DNA of 64,000 nucleotides from Aminobacter aganoensis (lineage in GTDB: Bacteria > Pseudomonadota > Alphaproteobacteria > Rhizobiales > Rhizobiaceae): positions 124,001 to 188,000 of the forward strand of contig NZ_JACHOU010000001.1 of the NCBI RefSeq assembly GCF_014206975.1, written 5' to 3'. Position numbers and translations under genes: made by a program. Under the pieces are notes generated by a model. That model ran no database searches, had not been told where the DNA came from, and saw only the letters and a program-made list of their open reading frames with translations. Below are positions 46,648-55,700 of this stretch, piece by piece (within the stretch, counting starts at the first letter, position 1; each line of letters opens with the position of its first letter).

Positions 46648-46985
46648 GGTGCTGCGCCGTTCGCCGCGAGGAATGCCCTCACCTTCTCCAGTTCCAGGTC
46701 TCCCACCCGGATCGGTCGCTTGGTGTCCAGCATCCTGACGACGAAAAGCTCCCCCGCCTCCGGGTACTCCGTGTAGCGCTCTAGGGCGATTTTACGCCCC
46801 GCCTCTCCTGCGACCCGCAAGCCATCGAGATGCGCTTCCAGACGTTCGACGAGCCTCGCCAGGCGTTCCTCGTCCATGTCGGGGTTTTCATCCGGATGAA
46901 GCAGGTGATGATCGTAGACCGTCCACAGGAACGCCGCCATCTCGGCGTGCTGACGTACGATCTCTCGCAGCACCGGCGCTGGCAT
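46638..46985 (-). pseudogene. Truncated TIGR02270-like protein (N-terminal fragment)
   Basis: The 115-residue product matches the N-terminal part of a family of about 400 residues that I recall as TIGR02270: a QHAEMAAFLWTVYDHHLL helix, then RLEAHLDGLRVAGEAG. The C-terminal HEAT-like part is missing; the frame ends just where it meets the convergent immunity gene. It is coupled to the DUF6484 gene (TGATG). It may be a remnant, or a real short protein in this lineage. It is shown as a likely truncated gene rather than a clear non-functional one. Confidence 0.6.
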
Positions 46986-47410
46986 CAGTTCAGATTGACC
47001 GAGCCGCCGCGAATGCGGTTGGTCGCACTGGCGTGGCTCGTGACGTAGGTGCCGCGGATCGTTATGTGGCCATCCTTTTCCATGATGATCGTAGCCTTGC
47101 CGCAACGCAGTTCCATGCGCTCCTCGGCGACGATCCTGACCAGGTCGCCGTCGCGAATGACCTGTGGCGCAGATGCCTTGCGGGCCGGCGCGACGATGCG
47201 CCCGACGATGAGCGGCCGGCCGACGTCACCGCCCTCGAAAAGTAGCGCCACCTCCGCGCCGATCATGTCTGAACTCATCTCCGCCAGGCTGCGCGCGCGA
47301 ACCGCTGTCTCTTTCGCATTGCCCGGAAACACGACGAGCGGTGCCTCCCCGTCGAAGCCGAGGAAAAGTCCGATCACAACCCCATCGATACGCTTTGCGG
47401 TCTTTGTCAT
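46985..47410 (-). CDS. DUF6484 protein, VgrG-associated
   Basis: The 141-residue protein has the DUF6484 pattern I recall: GVVIGLFLGFDGEAPLVVFPG, ALLFEGGDVGRPLIVGRI, and a VgrG-like C-terminal motif (IIMEKDGHITIRGTYVTS). Such genes usually follow vgrG and are thought to have accessory or spike-related roles. It starts 10 bases after vgrG ends and overlaps the truncated TIGR02270-like gene. No catalytic motif is seen. Confidence 0.7.
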   Translation of the reverse strand: MTKTAKRIDGVVIGLFLGFDGEAPLVVFPGNAKETAVRARSLAEMSSDMIGAEVALLFEGGDVGRPLIVGRIVAPARKASAPQVIRDGDLVRIVAEERMELRCGKATIIMEKDGHITIRGTYVTSHASATNRIRGGSVNLN

Positions 47411-47420
47411 CGCAACTGCC

Positions 47421-49748
47421 CTAGTTCTGCTTGATCTCCGAACCCTTCATCGTGATGTCGCTTGATGCCTTGACGTTGATCTTGCCCGAGCCCTGGACGG
47501 TGATGTCCTTGCCCTCGATGTTGATGGTGCCGTCCTTTTTCATCGAGATCGCCGCCGAGCCGCATTTGATGACGATCGAGTCGCCCGCCTCGATCAGAAG
47601 GTCCTTGCCGATCTTGATGGCTCCAGACTCGCCGACCTGAACCAGGCTGCCCTTGGCAATCTTCAGGGCACGGTCGCCACCAACCTCGGTGGTGTCGCCG
47701 TCGGCGATCTTGGTGCTGCGGGCCTTGCCGATGCTCGTCGACTTCGCGCCACCGATCTCGAAGGTCTGATCGGCACTGATCTGTACGCTCTGATTGCCCG
47801 CGACCTGCCAACTGTCGTCGGCACCGATACTATGGCTCTGCGCGGCGCCGACGCTCACCGAGCGGCTGGCGCCGATCGTGTTCGACTGTGCCGCCCCTAC
47901 CGTGCGCGTCTCGCTCGCCCCGACGGTGTCGACCCGCGCAGCCCCCACGGTGATGGCCTGTGCAATGGCAACCGTCTGCGCATGGTTGGCGCCGATCGTT
48001 TCCGTCGAGTTGGCGCCAATGCCGATGGTTTCGTTCGAACCGACAGTCAGCGAGCGGTTGGAGCCCACTGTCTCGGTGTCGTTCGAACCGATGTTCGTGG
48101 TCTGGTCGACGCCGACCTTGACCGTCTTGTTGTTGCCGACGTCCTCATCCAGGTTGTGGCCGACCGAATGCTTCGCGTCGTGATCGATCCGGTCGGACTG
48201 GTCGTGCTGCACCAGCTTGGTGCGGTCGTTCTTGACCAGCAGCTTATGGTCCTTCTGCGCCTGGAAATTGACCAGCTCCGAGCCGACCTTGTCTTCGAAC
48301 ATCAGCTCGTTGTAGCCGCCTCCGCCCTTCGATGAGTCGGATTTCCAGCCTGATTGCGTGGCATTGCCCGGCAGCCCGTAAGGCGGCATCTGGGAGGCGT
48401 TGTAGACACGGCCGGTGATGATCGGCAGGTCGGGATCGCCTTCGATGAAGTCGATGATCACCTCCTGGCCGATGCGCGGGATCTGGATGAAGCCCCAGCC
48501 GCTGCCGGCCCAGGTCTGCGACACCCGCACGAAGCAGGAGCTGTTCTGGTCCTTTTTGCCCAGGCGGTCCCAGTGGAACTGCACCTTCACCCGGGCATAC
48601 TCGTCGGTGAAAATCTCCTCGCCCGATGGCCCCACCACGGTCGCCGTCTGCGGCCCGCGCATGATCGGCCGCGGCGTGATGCGCGGCGGCCGATAGGGCA
48701 GGCTTGCCGGCGCCACGCCGAGAACCACGGTGAAGTTGTCGCCTTCCGTCTTGATCCCGGTGTGGTAGCTCGGGTCGAAGATCCGATACTCGACGCTCAG
48801 CACCAGATATTCCTGGTTCTGGTCCTCCCGCGGAAAGCCGTCGAGCTTGAAAGTACAGCCGGAAAAGAGCCCCCGCACCGTGCCGGCTGCGGCGATGCGC
48901 TGGTGCACCGCCTGCAATTCCTCGCGGCGCACCGCGGCAATGCTGTCGCCGCGGCCGACATCGAGATGCGTTCCCGGCTGGCGATAATTCTCGCCGTCGG
49001 CGAGCTTGTGCCCGAAGGCCTGCTCGGACTTCGCCATCAGGTCGGCACCCGGCTTCTTGAAATCGTAGTCGGTATGGGCATAGGCGCCCGGACGCACCGA
49101 ACTGCCGGGAATCCACTCGGTGATGTATTCGACGTCGCGCCGCGTGCCCTGCCCTTCGAAATGGTACGGCACCTTCTCGTAGCCTTTTGGCGGCTTGAGC
49201 TTGGTCATGGCGTCGGCCAGGATCAGCTTATGCTCGCCGTCGTCGTGCTCGAAGAAGTACATGACGCCTTCGTGCTCGAGCAGCCGCTGCACGAAATCGA
49301 GGTCGGACTCGTCATATTGCACGCAGTAGTCGCGCGGCGGATACGATCCCTGCAGCCGCTTGTCGAACTTGGCCGCCCCGTACTTCGAGAAGATCTTCTC
49401 GACGATTTCGATGATGCTCATGTTCTGGAAGATGCGGCAGTCGGTGGTATTGCCGAGGAACCACAGCCATGGCCGGACGGTCGCCTCATAATAGGCGAGC
49501 CGGTCCTCGATCCGCGTCTGGCGAAAATCCGAAACGAGCCCGCTGAACCAGCGCGTCGGCTCGGACTCGCCTTCGACCGACACGGCGCCACCCAGCATCT
49601 TCAGCGGATCGATCTCCGCGTCGCTGCTGACGAAGCCCACCGTGTACGAAAAACAGCGGCTGACCTCGTCTCGTCCGATGAGGTGGGTGAAAGTCAGCGC
49701 GTCGCCGCCAAGGGGAGTCCGGACCACTGTCGCGCGATCTTTAGCCAT
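47421..49748 (-). CDS. vgrG: T6SS spike protein VgrG (TssI) with long beta-helix repeat
   Basis: VgrG trimers form the piercing tip. The 775-residue protein has the gp27-like part (LVSDFRQTRIEDRLAYYEAT, YDESDLDFVQRLLEHEG) and the gp5-like OB part (GRVYNASQMPPYGLPG). The needle from about 529 to 720 is made of 24 tandem eight-residue units. No C-terminal effector domain follows. The start at 49748 is preceded by GGAGAGG. It is divergent from the second FHA gene and faces the effector module, so it probably carries the DUF4150 tip. Confidence 0.96.
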   Translation of the reverse strand: MAKDRATVVRTPLGGDALTFTHLIGRDEVSRCFSYTVGFVSSDAEIDPLKMLGGAVSVEGESEPTRWFSGLVSDFRQTRIEDRLAYYEATVRPWLWFLGNTTDCRIFQNMSIIEIVEKIFSKYGAAKFDKRLQGSYPPRDYCVQYDESDLDFVQRLLEHEGVMYFFEHDDGEHKLILADAMTKLKPPKGYEKVPYHFEGQGTRRDVEYITEWIPGSSVRPGAYAHTDYDFKKPGADLMAKSEQAFGHKLADGENYRQPGTHLDVGRGDSIAAVRREELQAVHQRIAAAGTVRGLFSGCTFKLDGFPREDQNQEYLVLSVEYRIFDPSYHTGIKTEGDNFTVVLGVAPASLPYRPPRITPRPIMRGPQTATVVGPSGEEIFTDEYARVKVQFHWDRLGKKDQNSSCFVRVSQTWAGSGWGFIQIPRIGQEVIIDFIEGDPDLPIITGRVYNASQMPPYGLPGNATQSGWKSDSSKGGGGYNELMFEDKVGSELVNFQAQKDHKLLVKNDRTKLVQHDQSDRIDHDAKHSVGHNLDEDVGNNKTVKVGVDQTTNIGSNDTETVGSNRSLTVGSNETIGIGANSTETIGANHAQTVAIAQAITVGAARVDTVGASETRTVGAAQSNTIGASRSVSVGAAQSHSIGADDSWQVAGNQSVQISADQTFEIGGAKSTSIGKARSTKIADGDTTEVGGDRALKIAKGSLVQVGESGAIKIGKDLLIEAGDSIVIKCGSAAISMKKDGTINIEGKDITVQGSGKINVKASSDITMKGSEIKQN
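47589..48164 (-). repeat. 24 tandem 24-base units encoding VgrG octapeptide repeats
   Basis: The coding stretch for residues 529-720 repeats the eight-residue pattern (V/I)-(G/A)-x-x-x-x-x-x, for example VGSNRSLT, IGANSTET and VGAAQSHS. A Gly or Ala follows nearly every Val or Ile. This predicts a regular beta-helix needle. Units 1-6 are Asn-rich, units 9-14 are Ala/Ser-rich, and the last six are charged. Confidence 0.9.
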
Positions 49749-49950
49749 GGCGTCGTGCCTCTCCGGGGACGGCCGGACTTCAGCTTCGAAGCTTAGCACA
49801 AGTTTTTCGGCCGGCCAAAGCGGGCACGCGGAAAGGGCTCGACTGGTGGCTGCGAAATGCCCCTGTGCCGTTGTCGTCGCAAACTGCTAGAATAAAAGGG
49901 TGAATTGGCACGAGGCTGGCGGAAACAGTCGAGTTGGCGGGCAATTTCGG
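49749..49950. promoter_or_regulatory. vgrG / FHA2 divergent spacer with candidate sigma-54 site
   Basis: In the 202-base spacer, on the plus strand, TGGCACG (49906-49912) is followed after 4 bases by TGGC (49917-49920). The consensus is TGGCACG-N4-TTGC, so the -24 part is perfect and the GC of the -12 part is in register, with one mismatch. A start of transcription near 49,932 would fit a start codon at 49,951. For vgrG on the minus strand I see only weak -35/-10-like matches. Confidence 0.45.
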
Positions 49951-51069
49951 ATGTTCATCAGTCTGACCATCGAGAATGTCGACAGGCTGCCCAATGGCGG
50001 GCCGCTGAGCTACAGCTCCGATGGCCGCGGCTTCGCGATCGGCCGTGAAAACCGCGACTGGAACCTGCCCGATCCCAATCTTTTCATTTCCGGCCTGCAT
50101 TGCGAAGTCCGCTACGACAGGGGCACGTTCTGGCTCTACGACGTGTCGCGCAACGGAACCTTCGTCAACGGTTCCGACCAGCGCCTTTCCGATCCGTATC
50201 CGCTCAGCCATGGCGACCGCATCTGGATCGGCCGCTACATCGTCGCCGTCTCGATCGACGAAGGCGGCGCGCACGTTGCCGGCAACGAATGGGGCGACTG
50301 GGGTGCTCCGCCACCCCAGCGGGAAGCCCCCGGCCATCCCGCACGCCAGCCGTCGCACGCCGCCGACCCGTTCTTCGCCGACACAGCCAATGGCCAAGGG
50401 GCGGCTGGCATCGCCGTCCAGCCAGCACGCCAACCACGCTCCCAGCCACGCGCACCGGCCCAGCAGGTCGCCCAGCCCCCGCTCCATGCTCCCCAGCTCG
50501 ACGCCAATGAACTGCTCCGGCTGATCGCAGCAGGCGCCGGGGTCTCGCCAGAGGTCTTCCTGCAGCGCGATGCCAGGGATGTCGCCGCCGAGGTCGGTGC
50601 GGTGCTGCGGGCCGTCGTCGATGAACTTGCCCTGCTGCTCAAGGCACGGGCGGCTGCCAAGGCCCTGGCAAAGAGCAGCCAGCGCACCATGATCGGCGGC
50701 GTCGACAACAATCCGCTGAAATTCATACCGCGCTCGGAAGAAATCCTCGAGATCATGTTCGCCCAGCGGCGCTCGGGCTACCTCGACGCCAAGCACAGCG
50801 TCGACGAGGCGTTTCGCGACCTCAAGACCCATGAACTCGCCACCTATGCGGCAATGCAGGCAGCCCTCGCCCGCCTGCTTTCCGAATTGTCGCCCGATGC
50901 GATCGAGCGCAAGGTCCCCGGCTCGTCATTCGTCTCGAAGAAGAGCCGGGCCTGGGACCTGTTCGTCGCCACATGGGAAGCCAGGGAACAGGCACACGAG
51001 AACGGCATGCTCGATGTGTTCCTCGCCTATTTCAGCGAGGCCTACGCCAAGTCCGCCGGCAAGAAGTAG
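49951..51069 (+). CDS. T6SS-associated FHA domain protein TagH, copy 2
   Basis: This second Fha protein has 372 residues. Its FHA domain covers about 1-85 with GR (31-32), SGLH (47-50) and NGT (68-70), better conserved at the phosphothreonine-contact loop than in copy 1. After a Pro/Gln-rich linker the C-terminal TagH domain has NNPLKFIPRSEEILEIMF, clearly related to NPLKFLPTVDDVLATIL of copy 1. ATG 49951 is chosen because the FHA domain begins at once. A GTG at 49900 would add 17 residues and would lie upstream of the candidate sigma-54 site. Its neighbours are tssL2 and tssM2. Confidence 0.9.
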   Translation: MFISLTIENVDRLPNGGPLSYSSDGRGFAIGRENRDWNLPDPNLFISGLHCEVRYDRGTFWLYDVSRNGTFVNGSDQRLSDPYPLSHGDRIWIGRYIVAVSIDEGGAHVAGNEWGDWGAPPPQREAPGHPARQPSHAADPFFADTANGQGAAGIAVQPARQPRSQPRAPAQQVAQPPLHAPQLDANELLRLIAAGAGVSPEVFLQRDARDVAAEVGAVLRAVVDELALLLKARAAAKALAKSSQRTMIGGVDNNPLKFIPRSEEILEIMFAQRRSGYLDAKHSVDEAFRDLKTHELATYAAMQAALARLLSELSPDAIERKVPGSSFVSKKSRAWDLFVATWEAREQAHENGMLDVFLAYFSEAYAKSAGKK

Positions 51070-51240
51070 CGCGCCGCCGTTCACCGTACCTGCGGTGCCC
51101 CGGTTTCAATCGGCATGCCCTTGCACTACCATGCTTCCGGGTGTTGGCCGGTCGAGCAGCGCTGATTGACCGGCGGCGCCGGCGGCATCGACGTGCAACG
51201 GCATGCGGCCGGGCGTCGTGCGAACCACGGGTGATCGGCG

Positions 51241-52743
51241 ATGAGTTCGAAGGACGATCCTTCCGGCTCCGACGGCAGAACCGTTATTCGCGGATCGCCG
51301 CGTCGCGCGCCAAGGCCGGATCAGCCGAGCTCCGTTCCCGATCCGACGATCATCTACACGGGCGACGCCGCTCCTCCTGCCGGTACGGTCATCTTTCAGG
51401 GCGTGCCGTTCGGTAGTGTGAAACCGGAGACGGCGAGACATCCCGCAAGGCACGACCAACCGCCGGCGCAATCGGGCATTTCCCAGGATGCACTGATCGA
51501 TGCCGTGGATGGTCTCCAGTTTGTCGCCTCGAACCCCATCATGGCGGCCGCGGCACCGCTGCTGATGTTGCTCGGCCATCTCAGGTCGACGAGCGTCGAG
51601 CTCGATGCGTCCTCGTTGGCCCAGCATGTCGCGACGTCCATCGACGAATTCGAATGGAAAGTGGCCGATGCAGGGGTCGCCGAAGAGGACGCCCACATCG
51701 CCAGATACGCACTTTGCGAAACAGCCGACGACGTCATCGCCAACCTGCCGGGGATCGGCCCGGAACAATGGGCGCAGCACAGCCTGCTGAAGCAGTTCTA
51801 TGGCATCGAAGCTCCAGGGAACGGCTTCTTCGAGGCCCTCAATTCCATCCTCGCCGACCCGGCGGAGCGCTGCGACCTGCTCGAACTCATGCACGCCTGT
51901 CTGTCGCTCGGCTTTCAAGGGCCTTTCCGCAGCGCCGCAGGCGAAGCCGACGGTCTGGAAACCGTCCGCCAGGACGTTTATGACGCCTTGCGCTATTTCA
52001 GGCCGCGCCCCGATGACGAGATTTCTCCGCACTGGCAGGGCATGGCTGCCATGGCGGGAAAGCGCCCGACCCGGCTGCCGCTTTGGGTGATTGCGGCTGC
52101 CGGCGTGGCCTTGGTGACGGGCGCGTTCTTCTGGATGCGCAGCGACATCACCAGCCAGGGCGATGCGCTCGCTGCCAAGCTCCTGGCTCTTACCCCAACG
52201 ACGCAAGTCGCCATCCGGCGCGCGGGTTTGGGCCCGGTGGCCGAAGAACCGCAGCCGGTCGCGCCGGTTGAGCCCGTGGCCCCGGCGGCAACGGGCGGCC
52301 AGATCGACCGCGTCCGTGCGGTTCTTGCGCAGGACATCCAGAGCGGTGGCCTGACCGTCGAGATGAAAGGCGTCTACATCACCGTCGAGATCAACAATTC
52401 CCTGCTCTTCGAAACCGGCAAGGCCGACACGAAGCCGGAGTTCGCCCCTGTGGCGAGCCGTATTGCCGCCGCCTTGGCGGCGGAACCAGGGGCCATCAGG
52501 GTCGTCGGCCATACCGACAACGTCAAACCGCGCCAGTCGGGCACGTTCAAGTCCAACTACGACCTCTCGGTCGCTCGTGCCGAGGCCGTCGCCAAGGCGC
52601 TGGCGCCGGGACTTGGCGACGCAACGCGCCTCACCCCCGAGGGCAAGGGCGAGGACCAGCCGATTGCCGACAACGCGACGCCGGACGGGCGGGCATTGAA
52701 CCGTCGCGTCGACATCATGCTCCGGCGCGAGGAAACGCCATGA
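51241..52743 (+). CDS. T6SS inner-membrane protein TssL, copy 2, with OmpA-like domain
   Basis: This second DotU/IcmH protein has 500 residues. An N-terminal extension of about 75 Pro/Asp/Ser-rich residues precedes the DotU domain, which carries LLELMHACLSLGFQGPFRS. One membrane span is near 280-300. The C-terminal OmpA-like domain (about 365-500) has VVGHTDNVKPRQSGTFKSNYDLSVARA and RALNRRVDIMLR. It is clearly related to TssL copy 1. The 171-base gap before it is longer than any in the first set and has no recognised motif. Confidence 0.93.
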   Translation: MSSKDDPSGSDGRTVIRGSPRRAPRPDQPSSVPDPTIIYTGDAAPPAGTVIFQGVPFGSVKPETARHPARHDQPPAQSGISQDALIDAVDGLQFVASNPIMAAAAPLLMLLGHLRSTSVELDASSLAQHVATSIDEFEWKVADAGVAEEDAHIARYALCETADDVIANLPGIGPEQWAQHSLLKQFYGIEAPGNGFFEALNSILADPAERCDLLELMHACLSLGFQGPFRSAAGEADGLETVRQDVYDALRYFRPRPDDEISPHWQGMAAMAGKRPTRLPLWVIAAAGVALVTGAFFWMRSDITSQGDALAAKLLALTPTTQVAIRRAGLGPVAEEPQPVAPVEPVAPAATGGQIDRVRAVLAQDIQSGGLTVEMKGVYITVEINNSLLFETGKADTKPEFAPVASRIAAALAAEPGAIRVVGHTDNVKPRQSGTFKSNYDLSVARAEAVAKALAPGLGDATRLTPEGKGEDQPIADNATPDGRALNRRVDIMLRREETP

Positions 52744-52771
52744 TCGCCGGCGGTCATGTCAGGTGGCGCCC

Positions 52772-55700
52772 ATGACGGCCTGGCTATGGCGGACCGTGAG
52801 CTTGCTGGCACTGGCCGGCCTTTGCGCGGCCGTGTGGTTTGGCGGGCCGCTGATCGTGTTCGACGGCAGCCGTCCATTGTCTTCCGACTGGCTGCGGCTG
52901 GCCATCATCGGCGTCATCGTGATCGCGATTGGCGGCGTCTATCTGTTGCGCGGTCTGCATGCACGCAGTGCCCAAAAGGCACTCGAAGCGGCAGCCGTGG
53001 GCGGTCGCGCCTATGGTGACGACGCAGGGTTGCTCGAAACCGGAATGCTCAAGGCAATCGCCACGCTCAAGCGTGCCAGCGGCAGGCGCAACTTCCTCTA
53101 CGAAGTGCCCTGGTACGTCATCATCGGCCCGCCGGGTGCCGGCAAGACCACCGCGCTGGTCAATTCCGGCCTCAAATTTCCGCTCGCCGTCTCCGGCACG
53201 GCGCAGCCGGTTCCCGGTGTCGGCGGCACCCGAAACTGCGACTGGTGGTTCACCGACGATGCCGTCCTGATCGACACCGCCGGCCGCTACACCACGCAGG
53301 ACTCGGATGCCGAAGCCGACCGGAAGGACTGGCTGGTGTTCCTGTCTCTGCTCAAGAAGCATCGTGGCCGGCAACCGATCAACGGCATCATCGTGGCCAT
53401 CAGCCTGTCCGATCTGCTGGCGCCCGGCGATCAGGATGCCGGCGCGCATGCCATCGAGATCGGCAACCGTCTGCAGGAAATCAGCGAGGTCCTGAAGATC
53501 AGGTATCCGATCTACGTCCTGTTCACCAAGGCCGACCTGGTTGCCGGCTTCATGGAGTGTTTCGGCGCCTTCGATGAAGACCGGCGGCGGATGGTCTGGG
53601 GTGCCACCTTCCAGGCAGCGGATGATCGCAAACCCATGGTCGGCGAAGCGCCTGCCGAATTCGACGCGCTGGTGAAGCGTCTGTCGGAGGAGGTGCCGGA
53701 CCTTCTGCAACAGGAACCGGACCCGCTCGCACGCATTGCTGTGTCAGGTTTTGTCGCGCAGTTCGGTTCGCTGCGCCAGCGCGTCACTGACTTCCTGGTC
53801 CGCGTTTTCGATCCGGCAGCGCGGCAGTCCAGTGCCGTCCTGCGCGGTTTCTATTTCTCCTCCGGCACCCAGGAAGGCACGCCCATCGATCGTGTGCTCG
53901 GCGCCATGGGCCGCAGCTTCGGCTCAGCCTCCACCGGCCAGATGTCGGGCACCGGCAAGAGCTTCTTCCTGCACGACCTGCTTGCCAGGGTCATCTTTGC
54001 AGAGGCCGGCTGGGTTTCCCACGACGATGCCGCCGACCGGCGCGCCAGGCTCTCCCGCTACGCCGGAATCGGCGCCGTTGCCTTGCTGGCAACGGCCGGG
54101 CTCGCTGCCATGGGGGCGAGCTACACCGCCAACAGGTCGCTGATCGCAGCCACCGGCCAGGCTGCGGAAAACTATAGTTCATCCGCCAGCGCGCTTTTGA
54201 CTGCCGACGAGGTCGCCGACACCGATCTCGAAAACGTCATCGACGCCCTGGAGGAAGTCCGCAACCTGCCTGCCGGCTACGAAAGCCGCGACGAGCCGAC
54301 GCCGCCGGCGGAAATGCTGGGCATGAGCCAGCGCCCGCGTCTGCATTCGGCAACTGCAACGGCCTATGGCGCGGCCTTGGAAAGGATGCTGCGCCCGCGG
54401 TTGCTGCTGCGTGTCGAACAGACCCTGGAGGCGAGGATGAACGATCCGACGGCGCTTTACGAAGCGCTCAAGATCTACCTGATGCTCGGCGGCAAGGCCC
54501 CCAGGACAGACGACGAACAGATCGTTTCGTGGATGAAGGCCGATTGGGAGCGCAACCGCTATCCCGGACCGCAAAATCGCGAAGGCCGCCTCATCCTCGA
54601 AAAGCACCTGCGCGCCATGCTGGCGCTCGACGACGGGACCAACCCGTCGATCGAGCTCGACCGCGCCGTCGTCGAGGCCGCCCAGCGCGCGCTTGGACGC
54701 ATGACGGTCGCCGACCGCGCCTCCGCGCTGATTTCATCGGCCACATCCACGGCCGCACTCAGCGACTTCTCCGTGGCAGCCAGGGGCGGAGCGGAAGCGA
54801 AGCTGGTCTTCGAGACGATCGACGGCAGCGATCTGTCCACGCTTCGCATCCCCGGCCTCTACGGCTTCGCCGGGTTCAATGATTTTTACCTCGACCAGAT
54901 GGCGGGCATCGCCCAGAAACTGGCCGATGAGCAGTGGGTGCTTGGGGCCGGCGCCGAGCAAGGCGATGTCGAGCAAGAACTGCTCAGGCTCGGCCCCGAA
55001 CTGCTCGAGCGCTACAGCAACGAATTCGCGCGAACATGGAACGACACGCTCGACAGGCTGAAATTCAGGCCCATGTCGGAAGACAAGCCCGAATATCTCG
55101 CCCTTTCCGCAGCCGGCTCGGCCAGTTCCCCGCTTGCGCAACTGTTCGAGGCAATCGCCAGGGAAACGGCGCTGACCCGTGCCACCGGTACCGCTGACGT
55201 CGATGCCCGCGCCGAAGGGCTCTCGCGTATCGGTATCGAACTAGCCGGCCGCAAATCGAGCAGCCGTGCCGGAGCCGCCTTTGCCAATGCGCCGACGCTG
55301 GTGCCGGGCGCCAACATCGAGGCCCAGTTCCGGCCGTTCCAGCTCCTCGTCGACGGCCGTCCCGGCCAGCGCCCCATCGATGCGCTGATCCAGAACTTCC
55401 ATGCCATCTACCAGAACCTCACGGTGTCGGCTGCAGCCCCTGCCCGTGCCGACCGCGTCAATGCCAACCTCCAGCTGCAGATCTCCAATCTTCGCGCAAA
55501 CGCCTCCCGCCTACCCAGGACGCTGGCGCGCATGGTTCACGCCGTGGCCGACGATTTCGAGGGCGACGTCGCCGAGACGTCGCTGGCGCAACTCGGCCAG
55601 ATGCTCGAGCAAGCGGTCAGTGGTCCGTGCGAGGAAGCCATTGCGAACCGCTATCCTTTCGGCGGCGGCAGCACGCAGGATGTGCCCATCGCCGATTTTT

